DNA of 64,000 nucleotides from Carpediemonas membranifera (GCA_019828565.1 JAHDYR010000038.1:62001-126000), one strand, 5' to 3'. Counted from the stretch's first letter, positions 37,511-48,066 are shown. Translations and numbers: made by a program. Notes: generated by a model from the sequence alone, not told the origin.

Positions 37511-37545
37511 AAGAATGTCAGATCATCTATAACTAAAAGTGCTGT

Positions 37546-37549
37546 AAAA
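37546..37549 (-). terminator. Pol III terminator of tRNA-Ala
   Basis: TTTT on the minus strand, two bases after the last tRNA nucleotide. Confidence 0.8.
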
Positions 37550-37551
37550 TG

Positions 37552-37624
37552 TGGACGAGCTGGGATTTGAACCCAGGGCCTCGTGCATGCTAAGCACGCG
37601 CTCTACCAACTGAGCTACACGCCC
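37552..37624 (-). tRNA. tRNA-Ala (anticodon AGC)
   Basis: 73 nt, no intron, no encoded CCA. The loop CTTAGCA gives anticodon AGC. The acceptor carries G3:U70, the alanine identity pair, and discriminator A73. The A box TAGCTCAGTTGG and B box GGGTTCAAATCC are intact. One acceptor mismatch (U6:U67) is present. A T4 Pol III terminator follows the 3' end at 37546-37549. Confidence 0.95.
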
Positions 37625-37831
37625 TTTAATCATCAGAAAGAACGTTCTTACCGCGCGCAGAGGGTCAGCAGGGTGGGGGTCCCTAGTAGAGCTCGTGGGT
37701 TATGTAGTCGGAGTCGTAAGCCTCGGCGGGGTCGCTTTCGGGAAATCGAAATTTGCACATGTGCAAAAATCTCGGATGTCTCGACTGGCTCGACTACGAC
37801 GCCTCTCTCACACGCGAAGGGCACACCACAG

Positions 37832-38395
37832 TTAGAGCTGTGCCACGCGGCACTGCTCGCGGTAGTCACGGATGACCGCCGCGTTCCCAGCCCACACAGC
37901 CAAGACGACCCGACTGCGCAGGTCCCGACGGACCTCCGCGCTCAGACCGAGCCTCTCGCACAGACGCCACACCCAGCACGACTTGCGGTCCTCGGGGTCA
38001 GCTCTCGTGTTGCCAACGAGGTCACAGCTGGCCGCGATGAGCTCGCAGTCGAACCTCGAGTACTGAGCGGCCTTGTCACGGATCCCATCCTTGATCGACT
38101 GTGAGACGACCACATCGACGATCATATCGCCGTGGAGGGGCGTTCCATCAGCTGACGTTGCCGCTAGCATGAGCAGATCGGCCTTCACCTCCGTCGGGCC
38201 CGTCCCGTTGGGCATGTAGGCCATACTGGTGTGATCCAGCGGAACCTCGCGCCGTTTGGGGACGAACTGCTCCGAGCAAACGTCGTAGATGGCGTCTCTG
38301 ACGCCGTTATGACGCTCGATCCGGGCACCGCCCTTGAGGCGAACACAAGAGAGTCCATGAGACCAATCCGCAACAGATCTGCCGCACAGGGGCAT
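37832..38395 (-). CDS. RLE LINE C-terminal endonuclease part (shifted frame)
   Basis: With the upstream CPC it gives C-x-C ... ERHNGVRDAIYDVC, the zinc-site/RHN pattern before restriction-like endonucleases. Then TEVKADLLMLAATSADG...GDMIVDVVVSQSIKDGIRDKAAQYSRF follows, a plausible PD-(D/E)XK core (D ... D-x-V-V-S ... K-x2-Q-Y). A one-base shift near 38340 separates it from the RT frame. The element at 59636-60960 has the same domain order. Confidence 0.7.
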   Translation of the reverse strand: MPLCGRSVADWSHGLSCVRLKGGARIERHNGVRDAIYDVCSEQFVPKRREVPLDHTSMAYMPNGTGPTEVKADLLMLAATSADGTPLHGDMIVDVVVSQSIKDGIRDKAAQYSRFDCELIAASCDLVGNTRADPEDRKSCWVWRLCERLGLSAEVRRDLRSRVVLAVWAGNAAVIRDYREQCRVAQL

Positions 38396-41300
38396 GGTTT
38401 GGCTTTGTCTATCACGTAGGGGTCAAGAGACAGGTGTAGGCGGAGAATTGCAGTTGCCAAATCGGAACCCGAAAGAACGGGATCGAACGGCGTCAATGTG
38501 GACACTGCACGCACATAAGGCTCAGAAATAAACGATCTCTTCGCCGTAAGCTCCTTCTGCTTGAACTCCCGCACTTTCGTCGTCAGTTCAAACTGCGGAG
38601 TCGAAGTCTTCCACTTCTTCAGGGCATCCACGTCCTGCGGACCACCAGCAGCACCAACCGCCTGAAATGCCTCATTGGGCACGTTCAGTGAGATGTTTTG
38701 GTCAAAGAGCTGCTTCACGGCACCGAGATATGCCGCCGGCCACACGATGGACGGAATTCCCCATCCAAGACCTCCCTGCGTGATGCTAAGGCCCGCTCTT
38801 TCGAGCGTACCAATCACTGCATCGGCACCAACGAGGTTGGAGAGCAATGGAACGAGCGTCTCCTCCTCAAAGCGACGCCCAACGCCGACGAGGTCGGACG
38901 TCGGGCACACATTGCGGTAGAGGTGCGACAGTTTGGGCAGCAGGCACGCACGCGTCATGTTGTTAGCGACGATGATAGACGTGGGCCCTACGTCTGCCAC
39001 CATGTCGCTCACGCGTCCAGCCTGCTCGCTGACGCCTTCGAACTGCCTGCAGACCTGCTCCTTGACGTACGCAGCCGGCCCCACCGGCGTGCCCAGGACC
39101 TTGAAAGCCTCGCCGCGCGGCGCAAGCGAGGATTCACTGGCCACTAGGCCCAGCCCGGCGATGACAGTCTTCTTCTCGTTGACCTTCAACCCGACTCTGG
39201 CGAAATTGGACGTCGCGGTCATGATGACCGTGTTCGTCTCACTCTCTGTAGCGTCCTTGGGCATCAGGCAGTAGACATCATCCTGATAGGCATAAAATGC
39301 GTAGTTTGGAAACTCGGTCCGAAGATCGTCCAAAAGGGGCTTCATGCCGCAACTGAACAGCAGCGGGCTCGTAGGATCCCCTTGCGGAATTCCTTCGAGT
39401 GATCTGAGGACCATCCAGGTTGCTGAGAACAGCATTGGATTAAGCAACATCAGTTCGAGGTACTCGGAAAGCGACGGGCAGTATGCAGCTGTCGCATCGC
39501 GAAGGTGAGATCTACTCATGCATCCATATGCGTTGGTAAGATCCAAAGCGATCACCTGACCGCCGCCACGATGATGCTCCCTCACAAGATTGGTTAGCTC
39601 CTCGAGCCCGCACTTCTCGCCGAGGCCATACTGACCCGGCAACGCCTTGTCGTCCCGCAGCCGGGCAGCAGCCTGACGAACTGCCACCTTCGCTGCGAGA
39701 CGACGAAGGCTGTCGCCTATTGAGACGGGGCGCGGCTTGCCATCCTTCTTCGGGATCGGCACAAGGATGCAGTGGGAAAATGGCTCCAGGCAGGCGACGC
39801 CCTCGAGCATATCCTCGAGCAGGGGCACAAGAGCCGCGGCGAGTTCATTCCACCCGATGGCCCGGCCCATCGCCTTCAGATGAAGGTAAGATAGGCCTGA
39901 AGGACCCGGTGCGGACTCGGCGTTGAGGCTCTTAAGTGCCTTCTTCACCGCAGGGACAGTCATTTGGCAGTGGTTCAGTGTGGACGCGGGACCCGACACT
40001 GCTGCCAGCCGACTACCAGACGGCTGCACCTGGCTCTCACAGAGCCTGGCCTCCACCCACGCGCGATCCCCAGCGAACTCTCCGGCGGAGAGAGCTTGCG
40101 TGGCGCGAGAATAGAAGCCTCGTTGTCCCAACCTGAGTGCGCGCGCACTGGCTTTCAGCCGGGGCTGCTCGGTGGTCCGCTCCGGAGGAGCATAGAGACC
40201 CTGCGCGAAGGTCAAGATGCGGCGGACAACGTCGGGCTTCCCGTGGGCCGGGGCTGCGGCGTACTCATTGAGCAGCGCGACAAAGCTCTTCGCCCATGCC
40301 AGTCTGGCCCTCTTCGTGGGGAGCAACTTCCCCACAAACATGGCGCTGTGAGCTGGCAAGAACGGCTCGGGGACACTGCGCTGGCGTGCGGCCCCATCAG
40401 GTACCCAGGTCACCCGGGGCGCCGGCTGCGGGACTGACCCGAAGCAGGCCTGGGCGATCTTGGCAACCACCGGGGGCAGCTTGGTGAAGATCCTACCGCC
40501 GTTGGGCAGGACTGGCAGTGTCGACCTGACGGTCTCGGGGACAAAGCCCCTCAATGCCTCACAGAGCTGCCGGAGCCGACTCTGGCTGAATCGACCCGTG
40601 GCCGACCCACGGTTGGACTCGTCCATAAGGGCCCGGACGAGGGCTGGGTCGCACAGGGTGGCCGTCACCTGCTCTGGAGTGGTCCAGTGGTCGGCGCGCA
40701 TGGCGTCGGGGACCCACTCGTCAAAGGTGGCCCTGATGACAGCAGCAGGGCTGCTGTCCGAGCTCGAGCTCGGTTGCGTGGGTGCCGAGGTATCCTGACT
40801 AGAGGCCTCGCCCCCGGTGCCGTAAGGTGACTCAACACCTACAACTCTGTCGACCAGGGCAACGGCACCACCCGCCTCAGATGTCTGGCCGCCTGCACGT
40901 GGTGGCTCCGGAGAGCGCACAATCACTGCGGCTGGCCTCGTCTGAGACGGGCTGGGCGAGGCATTCTCCGGCCCGGCCAACTCGGCGGGAACGGACGGCG
41001 GGGAGTCCGGCACGGCCAACGATGCCTCCTGGGGCACACTAACCGGTTCGGCCTGAGTTCCGCTGGCATCAGTCGGACTATCCGACGGCAGGAGGCCCAT
41101 TGTGTTGATTGGGCACCCCATGGAAAGCAACTCGTCGATCAAATCGTCTCTTTTACTCTCATGAAGAACGCTCTGTGTGCCAGAGGAGTCCAGCAGCACT
41201 CGCGTGTCGAGCTTGAGAATAAGGAGACGAAGAGATGTCGGAGAAAGCTTCATCTGTTCAACGTGAAGGCAGATGCGCTCCAGACCAGCGGATATCCGGT

Positions 41301-41549
41301 CAATGGAGTCCTTTTTGTCGAACAGGACAGGATGAGCGTTGAATAGCGGCGACAGGAAGTACACGATTTCGTTCGCGACGGCGACGTTGAAACGCTTGCT
41401 CTTAGCGCTGGCATCAGCAGTAAATAGCATCGAGATAACGTTCTTCGAGCACAATGCTCGTTTGAAACGCTGTCTTGTCGACGCATGTTCCCGCATTAGC
41501 GACGGCGGCACATATCGAAGCAAAGTCGCACGGAGGAACGCGAAAAGCT
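38185..41549 (-). CDS. RLE LINE protein: N-terminal domain and reverse transcriptase (5'-truncated)
   Basis: The frame is open from the 41549 junction; the first ATG is 41496. The N-terminal ~370 residues are low-complexity (Ser/Pro/Ala-rich linker) with no clear zinc finger. The RT shows APGPSGLSYLHLKAMGR, ILVPIPKKDGKPRPVSIGDSLRRL, ALDLTNAYGCMSRS (catalytic Asp), EGIPQGDPTSPLLF and FYAYQDDVYCL (the YxDD box as AYQDD). This RT style is frequent in protist and fungal site-selective LINEs. Near 38300 the ORF loses the true frame: KPCPCAADLLRIG is followed by noise, while the conserved C-terminus continues in the frame 38395-37832. Confidence 0.85.
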
Positions 41550-41659
41550 CTGAGGATGTCCCTAGCCTCCTCCATGAAGCGGCTGATGGACCATGCTGAC
41601 GTGTCGCTTAGCTCTAGGATGACCCTGTACTTGCCGTCCTCTTGCTCGTAGGCCACTCT
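41550..41659 (-). mobile_element. 110-bp internal scrap of LINE ORF1
   Basis: Identical to 26778-26887 and in the same orientation. It lies exactly between the 5'-truncated RLE LINE and the 5'-truncated Ty3 fragment, with no element ends on either side. Confidence 0.92.
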
Positions 41660-42770
41660 CAATGCGAAGAAGTGCATCTTCGCTGCGTCCGAGATCGATT
41701 ATCTAGGATGGACCGTTAGCGCCGACGGCAAGAGGATCGCAGAGGATCGCCTGCAAGGAATTCACGATCTTGCACCCCCCCGTGACCTGTCGACGCTTCG
41801 TACGCTCTTGGGGACTGTTAACTACTTCCGCCCCATGATTGAGCGCTACGCGGACATAACTGAGCCCCTTGCGGCCCTCACCCGGGCCAACAGGAAGTTT
41901 GAGTGGGGACCAGACCAACAAGACGCATTTGAGCGCGTCAAGACCTGCCTGCTGGACAACAGAATGCTCGTACACCCCAAGCCTGGGTCGAAGCTGATAT
42001 TGCAGACCGACGCAAGTGATGTCGCAGCAGGTGCCGTACTGATGCAAGAATCCGCGTCAGGTCCTAGTCCGATCGCCTTTTACTCGAAGACATTCGACGC
42101 TACCCAACGCCGATGGTCGACGTATGAGAAGGAGGCGTTCGCGATTTATTTCGCAATGCAGAAGGCAGAGCGACTACTGATCGGACGAGAGTTCGTTGTG
42201 CGCACTGACCACAAAAATCTGCTCTACCTGGCCACCTCTGCCAACGCTAAGGTGGTTAGGTGGCATCTGGCCATGGCACGGTTCAACTATTCCGTGGAAC
42301 ACGTACCAGGAGTGGCCAACGGCGGTGCAGACGGCTTGTCCCGTCTAGTACACCTACAAAGTGCCGATACGAGCCATACTGACCTGATCGAAAGCATACA
42401 TGGGGGTTTACAAGGACATCTGGGCATTCGGGCTACCCTACAACGCCTGATTGAAAGAGGAGAGACGTGGAAGGGGATGTACAACGAGGTGAAACAGTTC
42501 GTCAAGGCCTGCCCGGTCTGCCAAGTCCATCGGCAGACAGCTGAGCGAGTGCCGCAGGACCGGCATTCGACGATGGGACGCCTTCCATTTGACGTAGTAC
42601 AAGTAGACACTGTTGGACCCCTACATGAATCTGGCGGCGGTTACCGCCACATCGTGGTGGCCATCGACACGTTCTCCAAGCTTACGATGTTATACCCCAC
42701 TCACTCCACGACTGCGGCAGAGGCAGCTGAGGCCCTATTACAATGGGTCGCCCACTACGGTATACCCCGT
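41660..42770 (+). pseudogene. Ty3/gypsy fragment of a second family: RT end, RNase H, integrase start
   Basis: It opens mid-RT (LNAKKCIFAASEIDYLGWTVS, just past the YxDD region), then LRTLLGTVNYFRPMI. RNase H has LILQTDASDVAAGAVL, STYEKEAFAIYFAM and VVRTDHKNLLYLA. An integrase HHCC finger (HGGLQGHLG...CPVCQVH) is followed by VVQVDTVGPLHES. It breaks off after VAHYGIPR, before the second catalytic Asp, at the junction with LINE sequence near 42770. No LTRs are found, and sequence identity to the 28 kb element is low, so it is a separate family. Confidence 0.82.
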
Positions 42771-43704
42771 AATCGCCGTTGCCATAGACGCCGTGAAGTC
42801 CTTTCCTCTTCCTATGTGTCCCTCTGTGTTCAGACTAAGTATCTTGTAGGTTACCATTGCCTTTGTCCTGTTTCCTTATCCTGCGAATTCCCAGAATTTG
42901 GGAGCCCCAGCTTCCCGCTCCTCTCCTGCTATCCTTGTCCTGACAAGGGGCCTAGATGCCGGTCTCGGTGACCCTTGTCAGGCCAACCTTGTTACCACCT
43001 GGTGACCTTCCATTCTTCGGGCAGGGTACTTAGGAGGGGGACGATATGACGTGACCCCCCCTTTGGCTGCCGCTACAGCCTACCGGCAGTGCATTTCAGC
43101 TAATGCCGGGCCCTGGGTGGGAGCCAGGGCTTGTGAATTATAAAGAAAATGTTGCTTGTTCCTTGAAAGAATACTGCTTTGCCATGTCCTTACTCCTCCT
43201 CCGTGGACTCCCCACTGCCGCTGCAGCTGTCCTCGGCCTGACTCACTTGCTGTCCTTGTAGACTCTGCATTACCATGATGAACTGGGTCATCAGGTCCAT
43301 GGGTGAGATCTGCTTGGCCTTCTTAGCCTTCTTGTGCTTGTGCCGGGGGATCGTGGGCTTCTCCTTGCTGGGCTTAGTCGCGACGCCGGAGAGCACCAAC
43401 CTTCCGTGGCCTTGCTCTTGCATGAGTCGGGCAGCCTTGAGCGCTGAGATCTCTTGTTGCGCCTCTGCCAACTGCTTTCGGAGCCGCAGCTTCTCCGAGT
43501 CCATGCCGGTTGCCTGTCTGCTTCCAGACTCCCAGTCCGTGTCCTCTTCGTGCCTGCTTCTCTTTCCGCTGTCCGAGTCCATGATCCTACTCGTGCTGCC
43601 CTCCTTGCGCTTGAGCGTCGTGGAGGAAGAGTGATCCTTGCTGTTGTCCATGCCTCCCTCTGAGCCTCTACCGGCCCAGGTGTTCCCGCTGAACGAGCCT
43701 CTCA
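42771..43704 (-). mobile_element. LINE fragment: ORF1 C-terminus, spacer and ORF2 start
   Basis: 43704-43190 encodes the ORF1 coiled coil and acidic tail, and 43704-43010 is almost identical to 24609-23915. After a further spacer, ATG 42857 starts MVTYKILSLNTEGHIGRGKDFTASMA. This matches the AP-endonuclease start of copy 1 (RIISLNSEGHLAGANDYSG) and breaks off near 42770. The fragment shows that the ORF1 family is physically joined to an endonuclease ORF2. Confidence 0.8.
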
Positions 43705-44106
43705 CGCTCCAGACCTTGAAGTCCGCCCACCTATGCAAGAAAGAAATAGTAAATTTAGTGGGTTCCATATTACGTTTGGGTTCCGTGCCACTCACTGTAC
43801 AGTACTGAACACCCGCCCGCGTATCCATGCGGAGTACTCCCCATTTGTCAGCGGAGAGTAGCTCATGGTAGGAATACTGCTTCCCCAGGCTCCCATCCCG
43901 GATCACACCAGGGCCTTCACTCCCGCCACCGGGGGCAGATCTCGTGCCACACTTCTTTGCAGAAGCCTCTGAGTTTAAAACCCACTGTTTATTTTCACTG
44001 TCATAGTTTTGTGTGACAATATTGAAGCACCCTGAGCTGAGACGATTTACCACGTCACGGTCGGTCAATAAATATGTGACTCCGCTGAAACATCAGGCCA
44101 ACACAG
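43705..44106 (-). other. Unrecognised coding-like sequence fused to the LINE fragment
   Basis: The minus-strand frame 44068-43190 runs from MTDRDVVNRLSSGCFNIVTQ through a globular, aromatic-rich stretch of ~120 codons straight into the LINE ORF1 frame at 43704. The first part resembles neither LINE copy. It may be the 5' part of a host gene interrupted by the insertion; no family was recognised. Confidence 0.4.
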
Positions 44107-45240
44107 TCAGCGGCCAAGGTCCTCGAGCCGCATTCTTCTGTGGGGGACACCCTTTCCTCTCCCCAGCTCAAGCTCCACCGGGCCGACGATGGTGCCCTCA
44201 TCAGGAGATCTAGGGACGACGGGGAAACGCCCACGGACACCCACAGATGAGCTGCGGGCCTTATCATCGCCCAGGTCGACTCTGGGGCGGGCTGGGCGGG
44301 CCCTCGTGTCGTTGGCGGCTGGGGCACGGGCTCGGTCGGAAAGCTTGTGGCTAATAAGGCTGGGAGTGGGTCGAGGCACGCCGGACTGGCCCTTCGCCCG
44401 TTCATAGCCCAAGCCGTGTCCGACGCTAGGCCCTGGCTGGACCTGGATCGGCGGGGGTGCCCGCTGTGTCGGGGCGACGGTCTCCTGTGGCCTCTCGTTC
44501 TCATCGGGCTTGGAGGGCAGCTCCTTTCCGCTGGTCGCGTAGGAAGCATACCCCTCCCTGCGTCTGGGGGCACTGGCCTTGGCAGGCTTCACAGTCTTCT
44601 TCTTAGCGACAGTCTGGATCCCTACTGAGGCCATACTAGGCGACACAGCCGTCTGTGTATCCGCGTCTGTGCCCGCTGGCCTTGGGGCTGATCCATGGAC
44701 GAAGCCGTCGAGTTCCTCCTTGAGGGTCTCAATCTTGGTAGTCTGCAGCTTCACCACCGCCTGGAGCTTCTCCTTGGACATCTTCAGGAGTCCGGCGAGC
44801 TTCTCTAGCCGGGCTACCTCTGCCCTGAGGTCCTCGAGCTCGGCAGACGCACCCTCGCCGACACTCTGACTCTGCTGGGCGACGGGCGATGCTGTCTTGT
44901 CCAGTGTCAGTGGAACAGGGCTGGTGGGGCCCACAGACCGGTCGACGAAGCTCCTACGGGCGATCGGGGGGGTCTCGATCGGATGCATGCTTGGCTCGGT
45001 TGGTTCAGGTGTTGCGGTGCGCATGAGGCGCTCTTCCATTGTATCTACCAAGTCCTCCTCCTGGATGACGGGAATTGGCTCTTGTTTCGGTTTTGCTGGC
45101 GTCTCTATCTGAATGTCAGTGAGGCGCTTGAGCACGCTGTCTAAAACATCAGAATCCAGTGATTTGGGATTAGTTGATATGTTTTCCGTTCCAGCTTCAT
45201 CTGGATCGCCTCTGAAACTACTCCAAAGCCTCGCGAACAT
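44107..45240 (-). CDS. Coiled-coil protein, hypothetical
   Basis: 377 aa from ATG 45240 (MFARLWSSFRGDPDEAG); the longer frame lacks an ATG. The N-terminal third is acidic/Pro-Thr-rich. A clear coiled coil follows (AELEDLRAEVARLEKLAGLLKMSKEKLQAVVKLQTTKIETLKEEL). A long basic, disordered C-terminus is rich in Ala, Pro and Arg. It diverges from the FAM221 gene with 143 bp between starts, so they probably share a promoter. The layout would suit a centrosomal or axonemal scaffold, but nothing diagnostic is present. Confidence 0.6.
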   Translation of the reverse strand: MFARLWSSFRGDPDEAGTENISTNPKSLDSDVLDSVLKRLTDIQIETPAKPKQEPIPVIQEEDLVDTMEERLMRTATPEPTEPSMHPIETPPIARRSFVDRSVGPTSPVPLTLDKTASPVAQQSQSVGEGASAELEDLRAEVARLEKLAGLLKMSKEKLQAVVKLQTTKIETLKEELDGFVHGSAPRPAGTDADTQTAVSPSMASVGIQTVAKKKTVKPAKASAPRRREGYASYATSGKELPSKPDENERPQETVAPTQRAPPPIQVQPGPSVGHGLGYERAKGQSGVPRPTPSLISHKLSDRARAPAANDTRARPARPRVDLGDDKARSSSVGVRGRFPVVPRSPDEGTIVGPVELELGRGKGVPHRRMRLEDLGR

Positions 45241-45383
45241 TTGCGTTAACCTGTGACCGTGAAATTTTTGACTGAGAAACTCGGGGCTGTCTCTACTGTG
45301 CAGGTCCACGCACGACAGTCCGCGCATCTTCAGGTGTCTTTTCTGACAAATGGTGCAGGTTAACCGAGCTCCCAGCAGGCGAA

Positions 45384-46424
45384 ATGAGCAATCCGAACGG
45401 TCTTTCCTTTCCAGCTGCACCTGCAGGAACAGAGGGAAACTGGCAATATATCCACGCTGATGCCCAAGCTGTCCGCCACATCGACGCGTACATTGAATAC
45501 CGCCAGATCGTCGGCGATACGGATGGCGGCCGCCTTTTGTCCGAAGAAGAATTCAACAAGCGCAAGCGCCAGTTTGAAGAAGCCAAGAAGCATCGGGCCT
45601 ACGTCAGCTGGCGAAACATGAATACAGGCATCGACTGCAAGCTCATCGGCTCCGAATCGAAGTGTATGTGTGGCCACAAGTGGAAAGAGCACCTAGCCCC
45701 GTACAAGCCCGGCGCCAAGTTCAAGTGCCGCGTTCCCGGCTGCAAGTGCTGCAACTACGACTACCTCCCGTCCACGGGCACATGGGTCGTCCGTTGCCTC
45801 TGCAAACACACGGCCACAGACCACGACCCCAGGACCAAGGCGTGCACTAAGAGGGGGTGCGGCTGCGAGGCTTTCTACTCCCGATTCACTTGCAGTTGCG
45901 GGGAATACTGGGAGGCGCATAAGACGGTCATCGAGGGCCAGGCTGAGCGCGAGGCGTCTGGCCGGGCAGTGAACAAGGACGGCGCGGCCCCAGCTGGCAT
46001 GGGTGGACTCACCTCCCTCACTTCCCTGGTCGACGGGGCCGAGAGGCAGCAGTACGAGGAGGATCTTCTCATCATGCCCCCTGCGGGGAAGAAAAAGATG
46101 TCTGAGGCAGACGAGATGGCGGCAATGGATCAGCTTTATAAGCGGAAGCAGGCCGCTGAGAAGGTCTCGAGAGGTAGACCGCGCCCCGTTCCTGTATCCG
46201 CAGACCCTGCGGATCGGATGCAGTGGACCGCGGGAACAGCACATAGCCATAGCTACGGGGCCCCTAAAGCTGCACCGAAGCCGGTGTGGAGTTCGAACGT
46301 CGTGGAGGAGGTGGGGGAGCCCGAGGTGGAGGTCGAGACAGACGCGCAGAGACGGCTCAGGAAGAGGCGGGAGATCATGGCGAAGCAGAGGGAGCAGGCT
46401 AGGGCCCGTGCACAGAGGAGGTGA
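45384..46424 (+). CDS. FAM221 family protein
   Basis: 346 aa. Residues ~72-185 carry the family core: YVSWRNMNTGIDCKLIGSESKC, CGHKWKEH, CRVPGCKCCNYDYLPSTGTWVVRCLCKH, DHDPRTKAC, CGCEAFYSRFTCSCGEYWEAH. The regularly spaced Cys/His pairs are probably zinc ligands. FAM221 proteins occur mostly in ciliated organisms and are linked to cilium/sperm biology, but their molecular role is not established. The C-terminal ~100 residues are basic and low-complexity, with repeated K/R. The opposite-strand ORF is a shadow. Confidence 0.85.
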   Translation: MSNPNGLSFPAAPAGTEGNWQYIHADAQAVRHIDAYIEYRQIVGDTDGGRLLSEEEFNKRKRQFEEAKKHRAYVSWRNMNTGIDCKLIGSESKCMCGHKWKEHLAPYKPGAKFKCRVPGCKCCNYDYLPSTGTWVVRCLCKHTATDHDPRTKACTKRGCGCEAFYSRFTCSCGEYWEAHKTVIEGQAEREASGRAVNKDGAAPAGMGGLTSLTSLVDGAERQQYEEDLLIMPPAGKKKMSEADEMAAMDQLYKRKQAAEKVSRGRPRPVPVSADPADRMQWTAGTAHSHSYGAPKAAPKPVWSSNVVEEVGEPEVEVETDAQRRLRKRREIMAKQREQARARAQRR

Positions 46425-46680
46425 GCTGTTGAACGGCTGCACCGCTTAAATATGTGTTATATGTATTTATGTCTGGGTTATATCGTCTATTCTCAGACTA
46501 CTGGGCGTCTTTTTGTGTTTCCACCCCACCCCACCTTCCTGGGCTTGACCCGGCGTTTTCTTCTCCATCATTTCTACTATGCAAATTTCAGCAAACCAAC
46601 CTGCAGATATCGGTTTGCATGCAGGGCGATCACTCAAATGTTCGATCAACTGATAGACCGCTTCCACACGTGTCTACAAT

Positions 46681-48066
46681 ATGAGATCGACAGTTTCTAG
46701 CGCTGAAGCACTTCCGAAGCGCGTTAAATCCGCTTCTAGTCAACGTTTCGGCCTTAAACGCGATCCCGAACTCGTCCCTACATTCCAGCGCCCAAATTCA
46801 TCATCCTTCACCACCAGCAAGCACTCCATAAGCACCATCCACACCTATGATGAGAACTCTATTGGCCGGAATGCCCTCTCTCCATCCCGTCGTCCCAACA
46901 TCCCCTTCACGGGCAAATCCCAGGCCCAAGACAGTACCTGCGCCACGAAGACTGCCCTTCCACTGAGTCCCAGCGACCAACCCCCCTCCAAGATGCGTAG
47001 CAGCGGCATCGCGGCCCGCAAGGCGACACCGATGAACAGCTCCGGGCCCGCCCACTACTTCTCCTTCACCCAGCGCAAGTACGTGCCCAAGAGCACCGGC
47101 AGGGTCCACGAGCCGACTAAGGAGCCGTACCCCGTCCACAAGGTGCCCAAGCCTGTCCTCTCCACCCACGCCCAACTGAAGGCCGCCAGCCGCAAGGGTA
47201 TGCTGGTAGAGGACACGGACCTCAACCTTGAAGACATCACTGAGCAGGTGGAGGCTCTTCGCTGCAAGACCCTTGCCGAGATGAAGAAGGACCGCGAGGA
47301 GAAGGCGAAGCTCCTCTCCAACACGCAGGAACTCGCCCGACTCCGCGAAATTCAACGCGAGAAACGCCGGAAGTTCCGTGAAGAAACGAGAGAAGCCCGT
47401 GAACGGATGGTCATGTGCGACATGATCAAGACCTCCCTCTCCTCCAAGGACCCGTCCGAGGACAGCCGCATGTCCATAGCCCTCCAGGCCGTCGTCTCCG
47501 TCCTCCACCAGGTCCTCGCTGAAAACTCGAAGTTTGAGTCGCATCCGAAGTCGACTTTGACTGTGCCAGAGTCGGATCTTCTTAGTTTGTTTGAAGCGTA
47601 CCCCGAGACACCATCGGCCAAGGAAATGTTCCAGTTCATGTACAACATCGCCTATCGGATCAGATTCAGGCCCGAGCTCGGGATCGCCGCGCTCATTTAC
47701 ATTGACAGACTTATCGAGAAGACCGGTATAGTATTTGGCCGCAGCACGTGGCGCCGCGTGACGTTTGCCGGCATGGTTCTTGCCCAGAAGGGCTGGGAGG
47801 ATTCGTGCTACGACAACAAGGACTACGCCAGGACGTTCAAGCCACTGACGGTTCGCACGATCAACCGCATCGAGCGGGAGTTCCTCTGTGCCGTTGGACA
47901 TGACTTGTCCGTCTCGCCGAATGCTTATGTCAAGTACGCTGGGCACCTCAGCACGCTCAACGAGGGCGTGTGGTTCCTGGGAAACGGGTCGCCGCACGGG
48001 CTAGATAAGGTCCAGAAGGGGTTGATCCGCGCTGCTTCTGCTGAGAGGCTGAACGACGACGAGTAA
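46681..48066 (+). CDS. Cyclin (cyclin Y/PHO80-like)
   Basis: 461 aa. A basic, Ser-rich N-terminus and a coiled-coil stretch (LAEMKKDREEKAKLLSNTQELARLREIQREKRRKF) precede a cyclin box near residues 310-430: AALIYIDRLIEKTGIVFGRSTWRRVTFAGMVLAQKGWEDSCYDNKDYA, then RTINRIEREFLCAVGHDLSVSPNAYVKYAG. Single-box cyclins of this type (cyclin Y, Pcl/PHO80) bind PCTAIRE or Pho85-class CDKs. The K/E pair expected for CDK contact is plausible but not proven. A 398-codon frame on the opposite strand is a shadow. Confidence 0.8.
   Translation: MRSTVSSAEALPKRVKSASSQRFGLKRDPELVPTFQRPNSSSFTTSKHSISTIHTYDENSIGRNALSPSRRPNIPFTGKSQAQDSTCATKTALPLSPSDQPPSKMRSSGIAARKATPMNSSGPAHYFSFTQRKYVPKSTGRVHEPTKEPYPVHKVPKPVLSTHAQLKAASRKGMLVEDTDLNLEDITEQVEALRCKTLAEMKKDREEKAKLLSNTQELARLREIQREKRRKFREETREARERMVMCDMIKTSLSSKDPSEDSRMSIALQAVVSVLHQVLAENSKFESHPKSTLTVPESDLLSLFEAYPETPSAKEMFQFMYNIAYRIRFRPELGIAALIYIDRLIEKTGIVFGRSTWRRVTFAGMVLAQKGWEDSCYDNKDYARTFKPLTVRTINRIEREFLCAVGHDLSVSPNAYVKYAGHLSTLNEGVWFLGNGSPHGLDKVQKGLIRAASAERLNDDE

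Larger units (their letters stand above)
37625..41549 (-). mobile_element. RLE-type LINE (restriction-like endonuclease), 5'-truncated, abutting the tRNA gene
   Basis: A single long ORF with RT and a C-terminal CCHC/PD-(D/E)XK-like domain (R2/CRE-style architecture). The 3' end lies within about 200 bp of the tRNA 5' end. The 5' side is cut at 41549, where a 110-bp LINE ORF1 scrap begins. A 16-bp palindrome TTTGCACATGTGCAAA sits in the 3' flank (37753-37768). Confidence 0.82.

Noticed and set aside
46801-47997. 398-codon minus-strand ORF
   Set aside because: It is the antisense shadow of the cyclin gene; no domain and a Leu/Gly/Val-rich composition typical of such shadows.
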